NCBI GenBank assembly: GCA_963682175.1 | Contig: OY821779.1 | Coordinates: forward strand, 7,318,501-7,382,500 | Source of the DNA: Triglochin maritima | Lineage: Eukaryota > Streptophyta > Magnoliopsida > Alismatales > Juncaginaceae | Direction: 5' to 3' | Length of the DNA stretch: 64,000 nt | Translations under genes and position numbers: made by a program | Notes under the pieces: model-generated | What the model was told of the DNA's origin: nothing | Databases searched by the model: none | Seen by the model: the letters and a program-made list of their open reading frames with translations, nothing else | Shown: piece after piece, positions 20,161 to 31,129 of the stretch | Layout: each line of letters opens with the position of its first letter | How positions within the stretch are numbered: the first letter of the stretch is position 1

Positions 20161-22550
20161 GCCCTTTTTTGCATCGAGTGTTTACAAATCCATGACACCT
20201 CGACAATTTAATGTGCAAATGTGCATCAAATATTTGAGTGTGATCGAAAAATTATATTTAATTGCTAATTGGTGAGTTTGATCTTACCTATTCAAATTTA
20301 GAGACAAGATTGTAAAAAAAACTTTATTTAGAAATTGAGTTGAAATTTGAGTATGCGAAAAACAAACAATTTAGTATATATGTAAACACCTAAATATTTC
20401 CTATCATGGAAAAAATGACTATGATCAGCTTATGTTTAATGGAGAAGGATTTACTGTCTTTAAATTTTGTTGACATACAACTACGTTTGATAATTAAATC
20501 AAATCTGAACTTAAAATTGAAATTTCAAACCATAGATCTTGACATTATATGTAGATTAATGATATTGAAAATAATAAAATTTAGTAATTGTTTCATATGA
20601 GATTTAGAAATCGGGTTTTTTAACGAATGTAGTATGTTCATTTTTACATTTCTAGATATTACGTCAAACATATTCTAAATTTTATGATTTTTGATATCCC
20701 AAATCTACATATGTTGTAGATCAATATATACAATTTGGAATTTAAATTTGAAATTCATATTTAATTTTATAATCAAACGTAACCATATGATGACGAAAGT
20801 TAAGCTAAATAGATCACACCTCATGTTTAATATCATTGGTTCAATTTATTACTCTAATGTAAATAGATTATTTTATTGTTACACGGAGAATCAACGCAAA
20901 TTTCACTTTTGTTTATCAACCATGTATAAAATTTATAGAAGCTTAGTAATTTTGTTTCAGATATTTGAATTCTAATTTGTATAGTTTTATCAGATACAAT
21001 AAGAATAAGAGAATATGTTGTATAAGGGTCAAACTTTAGTGAGCTCAAACACGTTTTATTTAGTTTAAGCTTCCTACAATCTCGTTATTGAATCTTATTT
21101 ACGGTTAATCTCACATTTTATTAGCATAATCGTTTTTTTCTTAATCTATCTTACAATTTCAGATGAGTGGTGGATATGGTGGGGGACTTAAAATAGAAAA
21201 TTAAGCTTCAGACTCACTAGATAATTCATGTGTTGTATAATTCATATTCAGATGGATGCATTATACCTATGATGTATCGCAGTCAGTAGTATATATTTGC
21301 ATCCCACTCATGTCTGAGTTTCCTAAGAACAACCCAATGCAAGAACGGCATCATCATTTTAATATAACAAAAGGGTACTTAATTGATGTCATATTACAAA
21401 TATATCCAACAAATCCGGGATACCCCGATGATTAGTAGAGGTTTTCTTCCCTAGACGTGCTTATTTTTTTAATATAAATCAATATCACAGAGTCCTGTAT
21501 TATTTGTCCGCGGAATTCATAAATCCGATGGACATGGCAATCATGGCATGGCGTAATTATTTGGGTGTTACAAGTTTGACTTTATTAATGTTGGTGTTGG
21601 TTGTCAACCTTCCCTAGTTGATAAGTATAAACTGGGAAGGTCCGATCCATATTTTTAGTTGGATCTCTATTCTAGTCACGAATGAAGAAGCCGATTTGAT
21701 CACATTTAATTAAAAATTCAAGTCAAAACCCAGATGTCCCTGTCGAGGCAAGCTTGAAATTGTCATTCTTACGAAGTCAAACCTTAATAAAGAAGTAAGA
21801 ATAATTCTTCATTAGTTGTTCTAGGCATATACTTTCTTTAGGGAAAATTTGAAGTTATATATCTAAGATATTGTCTAGTGCCATGTATGATGTGTGTCTG
21901 TGTGATGGAAACACTAAAGTGACCTCTGTATGGAATAATTGTCCTTATTTGCATTGTTGTGTTGCTCCAAATAAGATTATTCAGTGTATAAGCTGTAAAA
22001 GTGGAGCTGTTGACTTGTTTCGAAGAGAAAATAGTGTTATGTAAATTAGTTTGTACGTAAGGCTCTATTAATTTTCACTTTACATACTCTTTTCGTACAT
22101 CAACAAAGTAATTAGATCGTCACATGGAAAAGTGGTTTCTTCCTCTCCGACGAAAATCATCTTATGACCTAGATCAATTCTCGTGTAGCCACCTCATTCT
22201 TGGATGGATAGGCGAGATTCCAAATTGAGACACCCATGTATTATATCAAATTTAACAACCACCTATCGAACCAAATGATTATTCCAAGCTTCTATTCCAG
22301 TGAAAAAAGTAATTTTATGAACTCACTTTGAGATTTAGATTAGCGAGTTTCTAAATTGAGGTGACCCGCATCATCATTTTCCAAAATCCTAATTTTTAAT
22401 TGGGTGTCTTTTAAAAATGTCTTATTGAATATATTTGCACATGTATATTTTTTATTGACATGATACACTTGCAAAATCGAAGATTAATTGATTGGTGTAC
22501 TCCCACCACAACACCATTAACATCCATTATAACATCTTTTAGATAATTTT
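20161..22550. other. AT-rich DNA with one MITE
   Basis: No gene is recognisable in this 2.4 kb apart from the MITE at 21034-21222. Short open frames have no motifs. Confidence 0.5.
21034..21222. mobile_element. MITE, TAGTGAGC family, copy 1
   Basis: Ends with TTAGTGAGCTC at the left and ACTCACTAGA at the right. The body is the reverse complement of that at 60277-60468 (shared motifs: the AATTAAGC blocks next to each end, CTTAATCTACCTTACA-like core). A target duplication is not evident. Confidence 0.65.
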
Positions 22551-22662
22551 ATGTTAAAACCCTCGTACTTCCACGAAATCACCCCACCCACCAAAATTCT
22601 CAAATGTCAAAAATTGTTCGAACTCCTTCTGGTTGAAGGGAAAATAGGACTCCTAACAGACA

Positions 22663-23240
22663 CGATGGATTCCATTTGGTTCCATCCTCTGCAACGAGTT
22701 GCTGGAAGAGATCGTCAACCGCCTCTCGCCATCGTCCTCCCCATCAATCTCCCTCGTCTCCCTCCACTTCCTCTCTCTCTCTCTCTCTCTCCCTCCGCCT
22801 CCCCTCCCTACCCTCTTCCTTTTCAACTCTCAACCTCATCTCCCCTTCCTCCTCCACCTTCGACCACGTACCTCCTTCTTACTCCTTGCCATCCCCTCTC
22901 TGCACCCCTCCGCCACCTCCACTTCCTCCTCAGCCTCGTCTCCCCAGCTTCTCTTGCCAACACATCTCAGCTCCAACCGTTTAGAACTCTCACGTCCCTC
23001 CAACTGGTGGGTTTGTGAATAGTGTCGTTCCGATAGGTCGGAATGTTCCCGAAGCTTAGGGAGTTCACGATTTTCGATTGTTGTGGGGTTGATGGTGAGG
23101 AATTGGAGGTGGAGCAGGAGGAGGAGGAGGATGGGGTGAGGTTGTGGGTCTTGAGAGTCTTTCGCTGTATGGAATTCGGGCGGCACTCGGGAGAGTTTAC
23201 TAATCATAATTTAACATTTGATTTGAACTCAATCCAGCTA
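22663..23240 (+). pseudogene. F-box/LRR protein gene relic
   Basis: Across frames the sequence reads LCNELLEEIVNRLSPSSSPS and ISLVSL at 22690-22760, matching an F-box N-terminus (L-P-x-E-L-L-x-E-I). It is followed by Leu/Pro/Ser-rich sequence with a CT microsatellite, and later by FPKLREFTIFDCCGVDGEEL and LRVFRCMEFGRHSG (23043-23190), which look like LRR segments. At least two frame changes separate these parts, and the gene stops short of normal F-box/LRR length. F-box proteins are substrate adaptors of SCF ubiquitin ligases. This copy is probably dead. Confidence 0.5.
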
Positions 23241-25148
23241 TTCTTTGGATATTTAGTATTGATCGATATGTCAAGAAAGTAATCTGAAGTTTGAATAATT
23301 TTCAACATTTGAGAGTTTTGGATGAGAGAGTGATTTCGTGGAAGTGTAAGGGTTTTATCATAAAATTAGCTAAAGGATGGTGATTTTGTGGAAGTAAGAG
23401 GGTTTTAATGTTAAGGTAGAAGTGCACCGAAATAATTTTTCGATTTTATAAGCCTACAAAACCAATAAAAAAATACATACTTGCAAATATCTAATAAGAT
23501 ATTTTTGAAATGCACCCAAGCAAAAATCCAACGATTAAATACGTACCCACGCAGTCCTTATCCCAAGTCTTAATTAACCCCATCATCATCCAACATATAA
23601 TCCACCATCGTGTGCACATGAACATGAATGACCCAACGAGTCCCCCAAAGTCCGGAACGGGTCCAACAAATTAAACCTCTCACCACAACTACTAAACACC
23701 AATAATAATAATAATAATAATAACAATACCACCACTAATTGATGGTAATGTTAGCAATTAAGCCCTCACAAACACATGCACGATGTGTCATTATCTGCAA
23801 ACGGAAGTCTGCGATCTCGACGTGACGTGCGTCCAAATAAGGCAGACCATGAGGTCCTCTACGTGGTCGACCGGGGCTCGACCCTCGTGAACCGGGTCGA
23901 GCCCATGTCTGGACCACCCCCACGCCGTACCCGACAAGGAGCATCTACCTATTGCACGTGGGAACACGAGAACAACTAAACGAGGACCAATTAGGAGACG
24001 TTTATGTGACTTATTATCATCACCATCGTCGTATATTATGTTTTGGGGTTATTCGTGTTTGTTTGCTTTTGCCATATTGCATATTCTAATGAAACAAAAC
24101 TTATGTTTTAAGTAAAGATCATCTGGTGCGTACTAGTATACGTATTGATGTTTCAGTGTCATTGTACATGGGTGGAACAAAAATTGTTTTATATCTGAAT
24201 TGGGGATGTCTAGTATAGTTTGTATTATTATTCACTAATATTTAATTCAACAGGTGTACTTCGAGATGTTGACTAAACTCATTTGAACGTTTCTTTTAAA
24301 GGACTACTTATCTAGTACAAAAGAAAATAAACTTTCTATATATTACGTGTCTAGATAAAGTTGTTGCTACGTTAATCCGTGCCAGTGTTAATATTTATTT
24401 CATGTGCGATGTTTCTGCAATGCGAAACCATGCAAGTAGGTGTAGGTTACTTGTGCTAAGCTTCCTATAACACAATTCAAATGGAAACTTTTGGTATTCC
24501 CGAAGTGGATGGTAAAGTAATTCCTGGAATTATGCAAGTGTTGTTCACTTGTCTTGCTTCAAAACCATCTATGATTTCAGCCAGTCCCCGATGTGGAGCA
24601 CATAGCGTAAACAAACTTCAGTTGCACTAACAACAATACCTTAGTTTAGGTGCGACTTAACTAAATAATGATAATACAACACTGAACGGATTAGACTGTG
24701 CGACCATATTATTTATTTAACATTAGCAGTCTATTGTTTGAGTTTTTGTAATAATCAAAATAGAAGACCAGCTTTAGAGCCACAAATTTTCTCTCTTGAT
24801 TCTTGAAGGTAGTAGAAGTGGGAATGCAACATCAAAATAGAATTATCAATTAAAACTTCAACTTATGAATTATAGTGTTCTCCAACTTAGGAACACAATA
24901 TAATCCCATTGACAAGTTTATTTCACATAAAGTAGCAATCATATTCACTTTCGAGTTTGAAGTGTTGATGTCTTGATTCTTTCAAGTGGAAGGGTCACGT
25001 TGAGAATTGATTTCTTTCTGGAAGAGAGAGTGGATAAGAAAAAAATGTCATTCTAAGACAGCCATCAATGGTATTTAGGACAAAAGAACTTTTTACATTC
25101 TCATGAGCCAGTTACAACTTACAAGATAAATTATCCCAGAAAAAAACA
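23241..25148. other. No recognisable gene
   Basis: An (AAT)n microsatellite lies at about 23701-23722. A relatively GC-rich patch (23800-23960) has open frames on both strands but no family signal. No terminal repeats or conserved domains were recognised in the rest. Confidence 0.5.
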
Positions 25149-25390
25149 CAACTGTTATTCATCGCAATAAAAACTACTTAAATCGTCCGTACAGAATATC
25201 ATTTTGTCATTCTACCCTTTCTACTTATATAACTCTTCATTTCACTTTCTTAACATCACTCTCTCTTCATATTACTCTTATATTCACCAGAAAAATGTCT
25301 CGGAGACCAGGAAAAGAATCAACGGACGCCCCGGATTACTCAAATCTGGTAAATTGTCTTGTATATTTTATTAATTTTTTTTAATTTTTT

Positions 25391-25545
25391 TTGGGTTGGA
25401 AGTCCGCGGGAGACGCCCGACCCAACAGTCGAGCGTCTCCCGCGTACGCCTGAACGAAGGGGGGGGAGGGGGGGAGGGGGGGGGGGGGGGCTCCCGCAGA
25501 CGCCTCCCCGAACGATGGGGCGTCTCCGTTAGACGCCCCAATTTT
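25391..25545. repeat. GC-rich hairpin and G-run block (MULE a, PMD intron 1)
   Basis: GGGAGACGCCCGAC and GTCGAGCGTCTCCCGCG form an inverted pair, followed by a run dominated by G (25458-25490) and a second pair of GACGCCTCCCC / GGGGCGTCTCC type. It occupies the same intronic position as the block at 15028-15262 in copy b. The G-run could form a G-quadruplex and may be mis-sized in assemblies. Confidence 0.8.
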
Positions 25546-25560
25546 TTTTAATTATTTAAA

Positions 25561-25880
25561 TTGATTATAAATTGTGATAATTTCAAAATAAATTGAATAT
25601 TATGTTAATAATGAATTAAATTAGTTTAGTAAATACTTTATTGATTATAAATTGTGATAATTACTAAATAAATTGACTATTAAGTTAATAATTAGTTTAA
25701 TTATTTTAGTAAGGAATTATTGATTATAATTTGTGATAATTGCTAAATAAATTGATTATTAAGTTAATAATTAGTTGTGTACGATTTTAGTAAAGGATTA
25801 TTGATTATAAATTTTGGTAATTGCTAAATAAATTGATTATTAAGTTAATAATTAGTTTAATTATTTTAGTAAATTCATTA
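25561..25880. repeat. Tandem repeat, 80-bp unit x4, in PMD intron 1
   Basis: Units start with TTGATTATAA at 25561, 25641, 25720 and 25801. Each contains GATAATT, AAATAAATTGA and TTAAGTTAATAATTAG. Copy b has a single diverged unit at the same relative place (15290-15345), so the array expanded in this element. Confidence 0.9.
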
Positions 25881-27805
25881 ACAAAATTTTATTTTTAAAA
25901 TTGAATTAATAGTCACCGGGTTACCGTGGAGGAAAATGGAAATCAATTCCCTTACGCGCGGTACGTAGTATAGTCGATGAGTCAGGTCCTCGTCATCCAC
26001 GTAGACGGAGTATTTCTACTTCAGTTAGGAGAGAGAGATCTTTTGCGTCGTCGTCAGACAGCTGAGGATTCTTTCGACGACGAGGATGATTCAGATAAGT
26101 TGAGGAGTCACGACGAGAGTGACGATGTGGGCCGGTATGGCTTGGAGCCACAAGAGGAGACGATACAGCAGTACGGTCGAAGACGGGGGCGACATTATAG
26201 TCTTTCGGCTGAGTGGGTCAGTAGGAAGGGTCGAGGTGGTCGGTTTGTGACCGGTGATTCATGTTCGTGCATTGCAGACGCCCGAGCTCAGAAGAAGAAG
26301 ATGGGTGAGGACGGGTCTTGGATCGTGACGGATATGATGCCCGGTGGTCCTCTAGATGGCAGCGTCATTTCGAGTTTCGAAGGCCACATCGCCAGACGCA
26401 TCTGGGATGGCGAGGATCGGAAGGTTTTGAACTGTCATAATCGGCACAAAGCATGTACGACATTGCAGGCTTGGCGTTCAGTGATGACTGATAATATGAC
26501 GACGACCGTTAGTGACAGTGGATTGGGTCACTTGCCATACAACATGTTTTCCTGCATTGACATGCCATTGATTTCGGCTTTCGTGGAGCGGTGGCAGCCT
26601 GACACCAACACTTTTCACTTGCCGTTCGGAGAGATGACGATCATGTTGCATGACGTCTTTCAGATTCTGCACATTCTTGTCGAGGGTCGTATGGTCAGTG
26701 CGTAGGCACCGACGTCTGAGCTGAAGTTATTTGTATCAGAGTTGCTGGGTGTCAGTCTCGAGGGTCTTGGGCGGGATAACTCATTTTGGAGTGGCGGTTG
26801 TGTTAGTATCGAGGCCGTGGACGACCGTTGCAGACGGAGGTGACCACCACAGACTGAGGATACGCAGATTACCTATTCTTACTGCTCGGCTGCATCTTGT
26901 TTGTCGACAAGAGCGGTTCCAGAGTCAGACCACGTGACCTATTGGAGGAGAAGGAGCCAGATACCATTGGTCAGTACTCATGGGGGTCGGCGACGTTGGC
27001 ATATTTGTATCGCCAGCTGGGTATATCAAGTCGTGCTGATTGTTCTGGGATTACGGGTTGTCTTACACTGCTGCAGGTTTGGATCTACGAGTATTTTCTT
27101 GCTTTCCGCCCGCATCGGGAGCGGAAGATTATTAAGTGTGGTCATCCTCGTACGTGTATGTGGGCTGTCCGGGCCGAGGATAAGAGTGAGGGTCGACTTC
27201 TTTCTATTCATAGACGACTAGATCAGATAACTGCATCACAGGAATATAATGTATATATCATTCACGTTTATTTAAATTTCAACTTTATTATTATTAACGT
27301 ATAAACGTTTAGGTGGAGTGGTTGTCGTATGATCCTGAGCCTGTTGTAGCTGTGCCGAGGACTACATTTATGGGCGTTATTCGTTATAGGGATATCACAG
27401 AGCCTTATTTACCTGATCGCATGTTACGTCAGTTAGGTTACGTTCAGGTGATCCTGGTTGACACCCCAACGCCCGAGCATGCAGTACGGTCTGCCATTAC
27501 GACGACGTACGACGTCAAACATAGTGTTTCGTTCGCAGAATGGGTTTGGAGGACATTTCCGAGAGTAGGACGACTTCACCTGGACGATCTGAGTCGTACC
27601 CGCAACTCCTCCACTTGTAATGCAAATTATTTGCAGTGGTTCGGTAGGTGCTCACATCCACTTATCGTACGCGGTATCATTCCGAGACTAGAGAGACCAA
27701 TAGATAGGACATGTGCCGATGCGGTAAGTTTATCGAATTTAATTTGTAATTGTAATGTATATTTTATTTTTATTGTTAATGTATGCTAATTTTTATGTTA
27801 CATAC

Positions 27806-29031
27806 TGATGAGAATTAAATTTATACCGCAAGTGCACGGTGTCAATGAAGACGTGGCAAATACGGGTCGAACACAAGGAGGGAGAGATTTGTTATTTTCG
27901 TGATTTTCGATTAAGGAGAAGAAGGATAGAAGAAATAATTGGGTTTTGAGATTTTTGGATTTTAATTATCTAAAGCAAGAAACAAGAACAATTAAAACTA
28001 AAACAAGAACAAAGATGTGAATTCCGTCGGGTGGAGGTTTAGATTTAAAGTTTAGATTAGAGAATTTAGAAACTTATAATAAATCATATTAGTTATAAAG
28101 CATTACATGATAAATAATTTAACATAAACTCAAGTAATCAAAATATACTAACACGAAATTAAAATAATAACATTCATTCATCTTCTCTTCATCCTAATCC
28201 GTCACCTCCACCCTTTGGAAGGAGTTAGAAACTCATAGAGGGAGGAAGAAGGGGTCCTTGAGAGATTACAAAAGAAAACTAAAAGTAAGAAATAAAAGAC
28301 AGAATTTTATTACTGAAAAGAAGAATACAAAACTAAGATTAAGAATAAAAACTACAACCAAAGACTAAGGACCCTTTTAACATCGTTCTCGGGTCTATTT
28401 ATAGTTGCTACAAGGGATCTAGGTATAATATTGGAAAGTACACGTGTCCAGACACAACTGGACGAAATTGGAGCACACAGATCGCTGAGGGGGCGGCGTT
28501 TCCGCCGCACAATGTACGTGATATGCGGCGATTTCACCGCATAATCTTCTCTGATTTAATCCGGATTTTTGCTGGTAGTTTATGGTATGATTTGATCCTC
28601 CTTTGCGCGTCTGGATGATTTCTTTCCATTCTTTTGAGCTCCGGATTAATTCATTTATATGTTTGGAGTTTTACATTGATTTTTCTTTAGATTTTCTCCA
28701 AGATAATATTTTGGTGCTTTAATTGCAATTAGGTCCTTGACTTTTTGCAGTTAAGTCCCCGACTACTTTTGTGCTTAAGTCCTTGTTCTTTTTGCAATTA
28801 GGACTTGAATGCTTTTATGCTTGGATACATTTCCATTCGTAACCCGATAATCTTGAACTTAGTCTTTATGATAGAAATGAGTCTTTTGCACGCGTTTATG
28901 CTCGGAATGTGGGTAAATTGCATTCAGGTCCCTGTATTCTGTAAATAAGACTAAACACATACCTTAGTAGCATTTATTGATGTAAAAGTAATCTAAATGA
29001 AAGACATATGATGCAATGTATGCAATGCATC
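27806..29031 (-). mobile_element. Ty3-type LTR inserted in MULE copy a
   Basis: Bounded by TGATGAGAATT and TGCAATGCATCA, 1,226 bp. Just outside the right edge, read on the minus strand, is GGTGTGGGGGTATT, a polypurine tract. This makes it a 3' LTR on the minus strand, with the interior lying at higher coordinates. The sequence near its left edge (AAGTGCACGG...TACGGGTCGA) is shared with the LTR at 41896. No second LTR is present on the other side. Confidence 0.7.
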
Positions 29032-30410
29032 AAATACCCCCACACCTAGATTTTGCTAGTCCCTAGCAAAACAGAATATAAGAAAAATGAAAACAGGGAA
29101 ATCCTAACTCACTTTCGTAGGAATCACTGTTGCACTTAGCATGTGCAACAAGCCTTTAAACCTCCTTGTTGCCAAGGGGGAGGAGTGTTGTCTCCTGAGG
29201 GTTTTCAGCGGATATACCCACAAAATCCTGAATCAACGTTTCATTAATAGTTCTCAATATCCCTACCTCAACCTTATACATCTTACTGAGAATTCTTGCA
29301 TGCTCATTATATAAATCTAACTCATTAAAAATATGACTTGGTCTTTGTTCCTCCAACATTCACACTACTAACCCTTCTACACATGTTTATCACTTGAATT
29401 ATTTTGCACGCCTCCTCTGGTGGTGAAGTATCATTCGGATCAACCATGGCATGGATCATTCTTTTAGCTTTGGGCCTTGAGTATTATTATTTTTTTCTTT
29501 TCTTTTCTTCCGTGATTCAACACATTTGTTTTTTGACACTTTTACCCTTTTGCATTCGTGTAGCGAGTTTGGTCGATAATCCCGAGCTGGTAGACTCAAG
29601 TTACCGGGTTTCAAGATACCCCTACGGACCAGTGACTCAAAGACTTGGGCTTTTGTAATCATTTTGCAAAATGTGTTTTCTTCACTTTATTCATTTATTT
29701 TTATTTTTATTTTCCTCAAGGCTTAATTACTATTAGAAGTCCACACTTCCCGGTATATTTTCCTCAACCTCTGCTTTTTATCAACCACTTCAAAGATTTG
29801 ATTCATCCAATTTAAGTGCATACATGTCTTAAAGGGCAATGAGTTATTTCTTTGGAACTTAGATTTATGTCATAATTTCTACAAGCAGAACTATATAATA
29901 AGGAATAAAAACTCAATGCAATTTGTACCCGGGTTTTGACAGTTCAATCTTAAGCTATGTCATGAAACATTTTTTTTTAAGAAATAAAAGACAGATCTAT
30001 AGATAAATATATACATAAACACCCCCCCCCCCACACACCTAAATCATGCATTGTCCTCAATGTATGCAAATATAAAGCAAATGCACTTATTACCTTGTTG
30101 AATTGCGGTGGAAGGATGGAATTTGCTCAAAGTCAACCATAGTCAGAACTGGATTGAATGACACCATATTGGTGCATGTATCCAGTTGAATTGTTCCCCA
30201 TGTTGCAATGAGATTCCTGAGTCACAGGTTCCACACCCCTCACATAAATTGGTTCTCTTATTTGCTCGAGTGACGGTGGGTGTGTAGATGAATTCCTCCC
30301 TTTTTTCTTACTTCCTTTTTGATTTTGTGATGATTCAGAAATATTATAGATTCGTGATTTCATCACAACGTCACTTTGATTGCATATTATACATTACAAA
30401 TGCATTACAA
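29032..30410 (-). other. Non-coding interior of the Ty3-type element, truncated
   Basis: Follows the polypurine tract. It has a second C-rich tract (30024-30038) followed by CACACACCTAAATCATGCA, resembling the first junction. No gag or pol motif is visible. Short minus-strand frames at 29156-29359 and 30133-30366 are not recognised. The boundary with the MULE transposase gene lies just before 30418. Confidence 0.4.
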
Positions 30411-30417
30411 ATTACAA

Positions 30418-31036
30418 TCAAAATGTACTACGTAACCGGTTCCAAAACGTCATCCTACTTTCGTACTGATTCTCCCATCCAACAACACTCTCATCTCTCA
30501 TTTGATACCACAAGGTCGCTATAGAAGGTACTGGGAAATCATCAGCTAATTCCAAACGAATAAAATGTTTGTAACTCCCTAAATGAGCAATGACCAACTC
30601 TCTGACAGACCTCGTCATGACAGACAAACTCTCCCAAGGTAGCACAGTAAAACACGTGAACAACGAACCATCCGTTCCCATTGAGAAGTACATAACCGCA
30701 CACTTGTAAAAATTAGCAATCGGAAACAAGTCGGCCCAAACCTCCATAGAATGATCCTCGTCACAAGCTCCCCCTACCCAATCAATTCGTTGGCGAGCCT
30801 GTACCACATTGCCGAAATAGATACTCTCATAAATAGGATGTGCACCTATCTCATTAGAAATAGCACAACGGGCGTACAACCAGTTGTCTTGACCACCATG
30901 GAAGACATCGGCAACACATTGAAATCCACAGTTGACATCAGCACGTACGTCATTCCACCTCTCCAGTAATGGTAAAATGATTCCTGGCAGTCTATCAACA
31001 TATGAGAAGTTATCAACGTCAATCCGTCCGGACACT
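30418..31036 (-). pseudogene. OTU-type cysteine protease domain of the MULE transposase gene
   Basis: The last exon of the transposase gene, after an acceptor CTTACAG at about 31037. It encodes SGRIDVDNFSYVD, then DVRADVNCGFQCVADVF, YARCAISNEI, and near the end HLGSYKHFIRLELADDFPVP. D-x-NCG-F-x-C-V-A matches the OTU motif with its catalytic Asp and Cys, and HF-x-x-L-x-L fits the catalytic His; the usual Gly before Asn is Val here. OTU domains are deubiquitinase-like proteases found at the C-terminus of some plant MULE transposases. The exon is open for about 205 codons, better preserved than the rest of the gene. Confidence 0.75.
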
Positions 31037-31129
31037 GTAAGATAGAGAAATAGCAATTCATTAAAACAACAAAATTAGGAGATAATCTATTCAACCCTAT
31101 CTAGATTAGTGCTATATATTAAATAACAA

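Larger units (their letters stand above)
25295..27723 (+). pseudogene. Plant mobile domain (PMD, PF10536-type) gene of MULE copy a
   Basis: Exon 1 (25295-25348) encodes MSRRPGKESTDAPDYSNL and ends at a GT donor. After an intron of about 0.6 kb, exon 2 gives DGSVISSFEGHIARRIWDGE, then MPLISAFVERWQPDTNTFHL and PFGEMTIMLHDVFQI, the hallmark of the plant mobile domain (MAIN/MAIL-like). A TAG at 26703-26705 and a frame change before 26890 break it. It then continues CLFDKSGSRVRPRDLLEEKE and WGSATLAYLYRQLGI, GCLTLLQVWIYEYFLAFRP to a donor near 27250. Exon 3 (27313-27723) has EWLSYDPEP, YLPDRMLRQLGYVQVI and EWVWRTFPR and ends at GTAAGT. PMD genes occur both as host genes and inside transposons; their role in transposition is unknown. 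The following intron is invaded by the LTR at 27806. Confidence 0.88.

Noticed and set aside
22676..23207. Alternative Ser/Pro/Leu-rich frames on both strands
   Set aside because: They arise from the CT-rich low-complexity part of the F-box/LRR relic.
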